A stretch of 64,000 nucleotides of DNA from Akkermansia muciniphila. GTDB lineage: Bacteria; Verrucomicrobiota; Verrucomicrobiia; Verrucomicrobiales; Akkermansiaceae. Location of the stretch: contig CAMCIC010000009.1 in assembly GCA_945874895.1 (NCBI GenBank), positions 57,084 to 121,083 of the forward strand. The letters run 5' to 3'. The notes beneath the pieces are model-generated. The model saw only the letters and a list, made by a program, of their open reading frames with translations, was not told the DNA's origin and did no database searches. Each line of letters opens with the position of its first letter. Position 1 is the first letter of the stretch. This document shows, piece by piece, positions 52,986 to 60,600 of the stretch. A program made the translations under genes and the position numbers.

Positions 52986-54383
52986 ATGAAAGCTACCTTG
53001 TCCCTGTTGCTGTGCCTCTGCTCCGCGTTGATGGCGGATCCTCTTGTCGTCAAAACATCGGATTTCCTCGTGCGGCCCACGATGTCCGCCACCTTGATGC
53101 CCGAGCAGGCTCTTCCTATCGCCATTCCCGCCAAGGAGTGGGGCACCTTCACCATCCTAGAGATCGCCGCCCACGGCACTCGCGTGAGCAAGGGCCAGGT
53201 GCTGGTGCGCTTCGAAGACGAATCCTATCAGAAAAAATTGCGCGATGCCGAGTCCGCCGCGAAGGCCGGCAAGCTCTCGCTCGCCAATGCCGAGGCGGAT
53301 TTTGCCAGCGCCGAAAAATACCTGCCCATGCAGTTGCAACACGCCCGCATCAAGGCCGATGAAGCCGCGGAAGCTCTTGCCTACTTTCGCAACACCCGCC
53401 GCAACTCGGAAGTCACCGAGGCGAACCTCAGCCTGCGCCAGAGCGAACTGCGCCTGGAGTCCGAACTGGAAGAGCTGAAGCAGTTGGAAAAAATGTATAA
53501 GGCCGATGATCTCACAGAGAACACCGAGGAGATCATTCTGAAGCGTCAGCGCGAAATCGTGAAAGCAGTGGAAATTTCCCTGGAGATGGCGAAATTGTCC
53601 CACAAGCGCAAATTGGAAGTCAGTCTGCCGCGCGAGGCCGTTGCACTCGAGCGGGATGAGCAGAGCGCGGCCATCGCTTTGAAGGAAAATGAACAAAATC
53701 TGCCGCGCAATCTGGAACTGAAACGCATCGCTCTGGAAGACGCGAAGGTCAATGCGAAGCGCAGCGCTGATGCCCTCGCTGCCCTGCAAGCAGAGAAGGA
53801 TCTGTTTGTCATCAAGTCTCCCGCCGAGGGCTATTTCTACTACGGCACCATGCAGGATGGCCGCTGGACCACGGGCGAACCAGTGAAGGCGCTCACTCCC
53901 TTTTCCCCCGTGGCCATCAAGCGCCCCTTTGCTGTGGTGGTGCCGATCGATGCGACACAACGCCTAGAAGCCTCGGTGGATGAGGCGACCATGCGCGTGC
54001 TCAAGCATGGCGTGAAAGGATTCGCCACGCTGTCTGGTCGCGCCGATCAGAGTTTCCCCGTGACGATCAAGGAACTGGCCGCCGCGCCGGGGATCGATGG
54101 CCGCTACCGCGTATCCCTGTCCGCCGAGTTTCCCGCCGATCTCACCCGCGTGGCAGGTATGACCGCATCGGCGCAGGTGACCGCCTACCAAGCCAAAGGC
54201 GTCATCGCCATTCCTCTCAAGGCCTTGCGCTCCAATGGCGAAGGCGGCTGGGAGGTGGAGGTGCAGGAGGCGGACAATAAGGTCAAACGCGTCGCCGTGA
54301 AACGCGGCGTGGCATGGGGCGATCAAGTGGAAATCCTCTCCGGTCTCAGCAAGGATCAAACCATCATGGTTCCCGGCGCATGA
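52986..54383 (+). CDS. HlyD-family periplasmic adaptor (membrane fusion) protein
   Basis: 465 residues with a cleavable-looking signal peptide (LLLCLCSALMADP). A lipoyl-like half-motif (AAHGTRVSKGQVLVRFED) precedes a long helical hairpin rich in Leu, Glu and Lys (about residues 80-270), then the second lipoyl half (KSPAEGYFYYGTMQDG), a beta-barrel (VVPIDATQRLEASVDEATM) and a closing VTAYQAKGVIAIPLKAL domain. Layout matches membrane fusion proteins of RND/ABC systems, but no permease or outer-membrane factor is next to it. The stop overlaps the next gene in ATGA, coupling them. Confidence 0.82.
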   Translation: MKATLSLLLCLCSALMADPLVVKTSDFLVRPTMSATLMPEQALPIAIPAKEWGTFTILEIAAHGTRVSKGQVLVRFEDESYQKKLRDAESAAKAGKLSLANAEADFASAEKYLPMQLQHARIKADEAAEALAYFRNTRRNSEVTEANLSLRQSELRLESELEELKQLEKMYKADDLTENTEEIILKRQREIVKAVEISLEMAKLSHKRKLEVSLPREAVALERDEQSAAIALKENEQNLPRNLELKRIALEDAKVNAKRSADALAALQAEKDLFVIKSPAEGYFYYGTMQDGRWTTGEPVKALTPFSPVAIKRPFAVVVPIDATQRLEASVDEATMRVLKHGVKGFATLSGRADQSFPVTIKELAAAPGIDGRYRVSLSAEFPADLTRVAGMTASAQVTAYQAKGVIAIPLKALRSNGEGGWEVEVQEADNKVKRVAVKRGVAWGDQVEILSGLSKDQTIMVPGA

Positions 54384-55594
54384 AATCCATCATTCCTTTC
54401 TGCTTGCTGCTGACCAGTCTGCCATTGCTCGCGGAGCCCGAGCAAACACCCACGGCTGACTCCGCCGCGATCAGAACAGGCGTGGATTCGCGCGTGCTCA
54501 TTCCCGAGGATCAGGTGACGCTGCAGGCCGTGGAGCAATCGATCCGCCGCGGGGTCGATTATCTGGTCGCCAAACAAAATGCGAACGGTTCTTTCGGCGG
54601 CGCGACCCGCACGAAGGGCTTGAACATCTACGCGCCACTCCCCGGGGCTCACGATGCCTTTCTCGCCGGCGCCAGCACGCTTGCGCTGGCCGGGCTGGTC
54701 GATTCTCATGACGATAGACCCGAGGTGAAAAAGGCCATCGCACTGGGCGAAAAATGGTCCTTCGAGCAGTTGCCGAAATTGCGCCGCGCCGATGGCACCA
54801 CCACCTACAATGCCTGGGGACATGCCTACGGCCTGCGCGCCATCACCCGGCTCCATCAGTCCTGCCCGGACGATGCGGCCCGACAGTCCGCACTGAAAAA
54901 TCTGGCACAGCAGCAGGTGGAGTTGGCGAACCGTTACGAGGATCTGAATGGTGGCTGGGGATACCTCGATATTTACGATGGACTGCACACGCAGAAGCCC
55001 AGCGGCATCACCACGTCCTTCACCTCGGCGACGATGCTTCTCGCCATGCACGAGGCCCGCGAGACGATGGGCCTGACCCTAGATCCCAAGGTGGTGAGCA
55101 GCACGCTCGCCTCCATCCGTCTCCAGCAGTTTCCCGATTTCACCTACGCCTACTCGCACGGTCACTATCTCTCACCCCAGGGGGAAATCAATCGCCGCAA
55201 TGGCTCGCTCGCCCGCTCGCAGGCCTGCAATGCGGCCCTCCACGCCTTCGATGACCCCAAGATCACCCACGAGGTGCTTTCCACCTGGTGCGACAATTTC
55301 CTCGAGTTCGAGAAATGGCTCGATCACGGTCGCAAGAAGCCGCGCCCGCATGAATCCACCTTCAAAATATCCGGCTACTTTTACTTCTATGGCGTGTATT
55401 ACTACACCGAGTGCGCCAAGCATTTGCCCAAGGAAAAACAACGCCAACTCGCCAAGGGTCTGGCGCGCATCATTCTCACACGTCAGGAAAAGGACGGCTC
55501 GTGGTGGGACTACCCGCTCTACGATTACCACCAACCCTACGGCACCGGCTACTGCCTCATGGCCCTGAAATGGTGCCGCGAGGCGATGAAGTGA
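54380..55594 (+). CDS. Secreted alpha/alpha-toroid (prenyltransferase/squalene-cyclase-like repeat) protein
   Basis: 404 residues with signal peptide IIPFCLLLTSLPLLAEP. The mature part shows repeated QNANGSFGG / LNGGWGYLD / QEKDGSWWDYP motifs spaced among helical stretches, the QW-like pattern of prenyltransferase and squalene-oxidase repeats in an alpha/alpha barrel. The catalytic DxDD of hopene cyclases is absent, so it is more likely a binding or novel protein; such secreted toroids are widespread in PVC bacteria. ATG 54380 overlaps the adaptor gene's stop, and the pair may work together. Confidence 0.75.
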   Translation: MKSIIPFCLLLTSLPLLAEPEQTPTADSAAIRTGVDSRVLIPEDQVTLQAVEQSIRRGVDYLVAKQNANGSFGGATRTKGLNIYAPLPGAHDAFLAGASTLALAGLVDSHDDRPEVKKAIALGEKWSFEQLPKLRRADGTTTYNAWGHAYGLRAITRLHQSCPDDAARQSALKNLAQQQVELANRYEDLNGGWGYLDIYDGLHTQKPSGITTSFTSATMLLAMHEARETMGLTLDPKVVSSTLASIRLQQFPDFTYAYSHGHYLSPQGEINRRNGSLARSQACNAALHAFDDPKITHEVLSTWCDNFLEFEKWLDHGRKKPRPHESTFKISGYFYFYGVYYYTECAKHLPKEKQRQLAKGLARIILTRQEKDGSWWDYPLYDYHQPYGTGYCLMALKWCREAMK

Positions 55595-55695
55595 AATCAT
55601 GGCATTTGCATGACGTGGCAGCGCTTTCCAAGGGCCAAGACCATGAAGGGTGGTGATTGGCATGGCGGATGCAATGCGCCGCCACACATTTCTCC

Positions 55696-55720
55696 TTGAC
55701 AAAAGTATCAGATTTGATAC
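55696..55720 (+). promoter_or_regulatory. Likely promoter region with palindromic operator upstream of the XRE gene
   Basis: A consensus -35-like TTGACA at 55696-55701 is followed by a perfect inverted repeat GTATCA-GATT-TGATAC (55705-55720). The palindrome falls where the RNA polymerase spacer would lie, about 115 bases before the XRE gene, and could be its autoregulatory operator. No clear -10 hexamer is seen at 16-18 bases spacing, so the promoter call is tentative. Confidence 0.45.
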
Positions 55721-55836
55721 GTTTTTCGCAGTGAGTCCACCTTCGCCGCGTCCGTTACGCACCTTCTTCTTTATGACAGAAGCGGGGAATGAGCCTGTTT
55801 ACGAGAGTCCCTTTACACAAAAGGAGAACGAAAAAA

Positions 55837-56139
55837 ATGAAAAACAATACAAAAATCAAGGTCCACCGAGGTGGTGAGTTCAGCGATTTTCTCGCGGAGG
55901 AAGGAATTTTGGCAGAGGTAGAAGTGCTCGCCTTGAAGCGTGTCGTCGCGCTGCAGATTCAAAAAGCTCTGGAACAGGAAAAACTCACGAAGACCGAGCT
56001 GGCACACCGTATGAAAACGAGCCGGGCGGCCCTCGATCGCATCCTCGATCCCACCAATCCATCGTTGACCGTGGCCAGCCTTGGCAAGGCCGCCGCCGCT
56101 CTCGGGCGAAAAGTGGAGCTGAAACTTTTGCCTGTCTGA
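55837..56139 (+). CDS. XRE-family transcriptional regulator, orphan antitoxin-like
   Basis: 100 residues from ATG 55837, which has a rare good Shine-Dalgarno in this window (AAGGAG at 55821-55826, 10 bases before the ATG). The C-terminal half is a helix-turn-helix of the HigA/XRE kind (LTKTELAHRMKTSRAALDRIL, shown to 20 residues as KTELAHRMKTSRAALDRIL) followed by TVASLGKAAAALGRKVELKL, typical of type II antitoxins. No RelE/HigB-like toxin gene lies on either side. The frame opens at 55789, but the ribosome-binding site decides the start. Confidence 0.8.
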   Translation: MKNNTKIKVHRGGEFSDFLAEEGILAEVEVLALKRVVALQIQKALEQEKLTKTELAHRMKTSRAALDRILDPTNPSLTVASLGKAAAALGRKVELKLLPV

Positions 56140-56161
56140 CCTTCGTCCTTCCGACCCACCC

Positions 56162-56881
56162 ATGTCCCGCAAGATCGCTCTATTCGACTTCGATGGCACC
56201 CTGCTGCCCTGGGATACGCAGAAACTTTTTTGCCACTATGTGTTGCAGCAGCATCCGGCACGACGCTGGTATTTTCCTCTTTTTCTTTTGATGACTCCCT
56301 TCACTCCCCTCCTCGGTGCCGAGGGCATGAAGCGGGTGTTTCTGAGTTTTTTGTGGAAGATGAAACGCGAGGAAGTCGAGGAACTGGCACGGGGCTTTGC
56401 CGCCCAGTGGGTTCCTTCCCGCATCTGGCCGGAGATGGTGGAGCGGTTGGAGCGGCATCGGCGTGACGGGGATCTCACGGTGTTGGTTTCCGCCAGTCCG
56501 GAGCCCTACATCAAGGAAATCGGCCGCATTCTTGGCTTCGATCTCAGCTTCGGCACCGTCATCGATTTCCCCGCTCAAGGCCTGCCGCTGTTTCCCGATC
56601 TGATCAACAACAAGGGCTGGAACAAGGTCACACGTCTGCGCTGCGAACTGGATGCCACGGCATTTCATGGCGATCAACTTCATCAGGCTCACGGCTACAC
56701 CGACAGCGCCGCGGATCTGCCCATGCTCACTCTGTGCCAGCAGGCTACGGTGGTGAATCCCGCGCCGCACCTGCTCGCTTTGGCTGAGGAGAAGGGCTGG
56801 GAAGTCCTGAGGCTGCCCCGTCCCTGGAAATCCAAGCTCCACCGGCTTTGCCAACGTCTGCGTTATCTCACGGGCGGTTGA
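56162..56881 (+). CDS. HAD-superfamily subfamily IB phosphatase
   Basis: 239 residues. Motif I is ALFDFDGTLLPWDT with nucleophile aspartate, motif II is LVSASPE, motif III lysine lies in NNKGWNKV, and motif IV is GYTDSAADLPML. A helical cap lies between motifs I and II. The SASPEPYI segment and IB layout match phosphoserine-phosphatase-like HAD enzymes acting on lipid- or sugar-phosphates; the substrate is not determined. It starts 22 bases after the XRE gene on the same strand, but the functional link is unclear. Confidence 0.9.
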   Translation: MSRKIALFDFDGTLLPWDTQKLFCHYVLQQHPARRWYFPLFLLMTPFTPLLGAEGMKRVFLSFLWKMKREEVEELARGFAAQWVPSRIWPEMVERLERHRRDGDLTVLVSASPEPYIKEIGRILGFDLSFGTVIDFPAQGLPLFPDLINNKGWNKVTRLRCELDATAFHGDQLHQAHGYTDSAADLPMLTLCQQATVVNPAPHLLALAEEKGWEVLRLPRPWKSKLHRLCQRLRYLTGG

Positions 56882-57009
56882 AATGGCATCCTGATGGGTG
56901 CGATAGGGGGTCTTTTCCGGTGTTTCCGCAATGAGCCTCGTTGCCTAAAATCGATGCCGAAATGGCGAGAGGGATTCTCCTGCTCAACGGAATCTGGCTC
57001 CTTGTTTCC

Positions 57010-57197
57010 CCGTCCCAGAGGGACGGCTCATTTCAGCCCATGATGAAATCATGGGTGATGATTGTCCCACGTATTCTGGCGTCCTGAAGGGACGCCTCAT
57101 CGAACGACATCCGATCTCAGGAAAATGGCAAGATGTTTGATGAAAACGAATCGCTTGATTGCGGTGAGCTTGCTGATGAAGCGTCCTTTTAGGACGC
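57010..57197. repeat. Cluster of short palindromic hairpins in a 476-base gap
   Basis: The gap 56882-57357 holds no gene. It contains four short hairpins: CCGTCCC-AGA-GGGACGG (57010-57026), CCCATGAT-GAA-ATCATGGG (57037-57055), GGCGTCC-loop-GGACGCC (57078-57096) and GCGTCCT-TTT-AGGACGC (57181-57197). The last two share the core GCGTCC/GGACGC. Such sets of small palindromes around a GTCCC/GGGAC core are typical of REP-like extragenic elements of this phylum. Confidence 0.6.
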
Positions 57198-57206
57198 AAT
57201 TTTTTT
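57181..57206 (+). terminator. Possible intrinsic terminator
   Basis: The 7-bp hairpin GCGTCCT-TTT-AGGACGC is followed by AA and seven T (57200-57206), as in a rho-independent terminator on the plus strand. It could end transcription from the HAD gene side or isolate the following FGE-family genes. It is also one of the palindromic repeats, so its role is uncertain. Confidence 0.45.
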
Positions 57207-57357
57207 ACGAGACGCGATTATGGTTCGATTTGAATGCAATCTGCAGATTTCAGGAGGGAGCAGAAAAAATCCTATTGGTTCAGTAAAAAATGCGGTTGAG
57301 TCAAAAAATTCGGGTCTTTTTCCTTGAGCGCGTAACTGGTTCAGTCACGATGCTTAA

Positions 57358-57585
57358 GTGAATGCGATTGATTCGTTTACCCATGCCTCCCGTGCTTTGT
57401 ATGCCTGGGTCATCTTCGGGATTCTGACCAGCTTCCTTGGCGCGGCAGATCCTGTGGTCTCGAATCTTTCCGCAGTGCAACGTGTGGGGACGAAGATGGT
57501 AGATGTAGGAGATGAGGTAATAGCCACAAATTTTGAATCAAATACCGCTAATAGTAATTTTTGTCATCTACGTAACCAATTGTGA
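57358..57585 (+). pseudogene. Truncated head of an FGE-family surface protein
   Basis: A 75-codon frame from GTG 57358 encodes a signal-peptide-like start (YAWVIFGILTSFLGAADP) followed by VVSNLSAVQRVGTKMVDV. That last stretch matches the domain before each FGE-fold domain in the next gene (VITNITATQRSETKFVDIS and VITNLAAAQRSGTKLFDIT). After MVDV the similarity stops and a low-complexity tail (ATNFESNTANSNF) leads to TGA at 57583-57585. So the first quarter of a paralogue survives and the rest is lost. It lies 17 bases upstream of the large gene. Confidence 0.6.
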
Positions 57586-57602
57586 TTTAATCAACAGACC
57601 TT

Positions 57603-60600
57603 ATGAAAAAAACAATATTTGCATCATCAATTCTTATGCCAATCGTTTTTCTATTGGCATTCATGGTGGTCGCACACGGCGCAGACTCCGACTTCGACGG
57701 CTTGGATGATTCCGTGGAAACCAACACGGGTGTATATGTTTCGCCTTCGGACACGGGAACCGATCCTAACAATTCAGATACCGACAACGACCACTTGGAT
57801 GACGGCGCCGAAATATCCTTTGGAATGAGCCCTTTGATTACCGAAGAATTCCCTGAAATGGTCACAGCAAAAGAAATCATAGCGACGAGCACGGCCTTTT
57901 CAATTTCGATTTCAAAATACCCTAAAAACAAGCAATGGGCCGAATCTCGAAAAATAACAATGACACAAGGATCCAATATCTTTGAGCCAGCACCGGTATC
58001 ATCACTTTTTGACGGAACTCTAACAGGTCCGATTTTAGCAAGTCCTTACATTGTTTCATTCAAAAATTCAATCACAGAGTCTTTTAAAGGTGCTTACTTC
58101 GTTATAGATGGAGACAGAAGCTCGCGATCAATAAAAATAGAAACAAGAACAGACTCAGGACCTTGGGTTTTAACAGTTGACGTCACCGCATTCCCAACAA
58201 GATTGGATTCAAGCAAATTCGCATTATATAAAGTGACATTTCCAGAAACAACGGCCAACGAATTCAGAATCACATTCGGCACCTCAAACTCGCGGCTCAC
58301 AGGAGCTCAACCAAGGCCGGGAGAAATAATCATGGTTCCCTCAGTTCCGGCGTTCAAACTTAATCTGACAAATAACGACAACACCACCAGAGGAATAATC
58401 ACAAAAACCGGCACGTTGGCTAGTGGTGCAAATGCTGAGCTCACAGCAACTCCTCTACCAGGCTATCTTTTCGATTCATGGATGGGTGATGCATCTGGTT
58501 CTGACAACCCCACAGTGATATTGATGGATTCCGACAAAACTGTTGGAGCGAATTTTGTTGAAGATACCCGCGATCCTGACAATGACGGGCTGACGAATTA
58601 CCAGGAATTGGTGACCTATGGTTCCAATCCTGATCTCGCCGACACCGATGGAGATGGCATCAATGATGGTGCGGAAGTGACCCAGGGGCGCAGTCCTAAA
58701 GTGGCTGAACCTGTCATCACCAATATCACAGCGACCCAACGTTCGGAAACGAAGTTTGTGGATATCAGCTATGATCTTGCGTCCCTAACGCCAACGGTGA
58801 AGGTCACTCTGGAAATTTCCAGCGATGGAGGTCTCAATTACAATGTTCCTGTCACTTCAACTACGGGAGCTATTGGCAATGGTATCACAGTAGGAGTAGG
58901 CAAGACCATCGTCTGGAACGCAGGTGCTGATTGGGACAGCAATTTCAGCAACCAAATGCGTTTCCGATTGATAGCTGATGATTTGCAGGTTCCGGGGTTT
59001 TCCTTGATTCCTGCTGGTGACTTTGCGATGGGACGCACGAGCGGCGATACGGATCCCGATGCTCCGCCTGTGAATGTGACCGTGAGTCAATTTTACATGG
59101 GAAAATATGAGGTCACAAAAGCGGAATGGGATGAGGTTAGGGCGTGGGCCGTCAACAATGGTTACACCGACTTGGCACTAGGCAACGGGAAAGCCGACAA
59201 TCATCCGATACATTCGATCAGTTGGTGGGATGCTATCAAATGGTGCAATGCACGGAGTGAAAAGGAAGGGTTGACACCCTGTTATAAGGTAAGTGGAGCT
59301 GTGATGAAGACCGGCACTGTGGATCCTATAGTCAACTGGACAGCGAATGGTTATCGTCTTCCTAACGAAGCAGAGTGGGAAAAGGCCGCGCGTGGAGGAG
59401 TTAGTGGCAAACGATTCCCCTGGGGAACCGATACGATCAGTCATGCGAATGCCAATTTCAACAATATTAACGGTGAAATCTACCAAACAGGAACAACTGG
59501 TTATCATCCTAGCTACGAGACTGGCTCGACGCCCTTCACTTCACCTGTTGGGAGTTTTGCGGCAAATGGTTACAGTTTGCATGACATGGCAGGAAACGTG
59601 TGGGAATGGTGCTGGGATTGGTATGGTGCATCGACGTATGTGAACAACGCGTCGGATCCTCGTGGTGCTGCTTCGGACTCGAACCGAGTGCTCCGCGGCG
59701 CCGGCTGGAACAACTACGCGATCTACTGCCGCTCCGCGGAACGCGGCTACAACCCCCCGTCATACTCGGACTACAACGGCGGCTTCCGTTTGGCCCGCAG
59801 CAACAGCATGACACTTGGAGTCAGTAATTCTTCATCGGCTCAAAACACCACAGTCGACATACGGAACTTTTATCTATCGAAAACCACTACGACAAATGGT
59901 TCGATTTCAGGCACTGCTTCTCATCTCAGTGGTTCGTCCGCGACTGTCACAGCCACGCCTCAACCAGGCTATCTCTTCGGATCATGGACCGGTGATGCAT
60001 CTGGTTCTGCCAACCCCACGACTGTCTTGATGGACTCCGACAAAACAATGGGCGCCACATTCGTCGAAGACTCGCGTGATCCTGACAATGACGGATTGAC
60101 CAATTACCAAGAATTGGTGACCTATGGTACCAATCCTGACCTCGCCGATACCGACGGAGACGGAATCAACGACGGCGCTGAAGTGCAACAGGGCAGAAGT
60201 CCCTCAATAGCCGAGCCTGTAATCACGAATTTGGCAGCAGCACAGCGCTCAGGCACAAAGCTTTTTGATATTACCTATGACCTCGCGTCGACAACTCCTA
60301 CCGTCATCTCATTGGAGATTTCCAGCGATGGTGGGGCAACATACACAATTCCCGTGACATCAGCAACTGGTGCGATCGGCGCAGGTGTGGCTATTGGAAA
60401 TGGGAAATCGATAGTTTGGAATGCCGGTATTGATTGGGATGAAAAGTCTAGCGCCCAGATGCGTTTTCGATTGATTGCTGACAATCAGATCATCGACGGG
60501 CTATATCTGATTCAAGGCGGTGCGTTTACTATGGGTCGCACCAGTGGTGATATTTTACCTCAGGGACTTTTTGACGATATTCCTCCACCCGTCACCGTGA

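Noticed and set aside
53157..53960. 267-codon minus-strand frame
   Set aside because: Antisense to the coiled-coil part of the HlyD-like gene; leucine/glutamine-rich pattern is a mirror of its coding bias.
55650..55877. 75-codon frame in front of the XRE gene as a possible toxin
   Set aside because: It runs across the promoter-like TTGACA and the palindrome and reads through the XRE start in another frame; no toxin motif is present.
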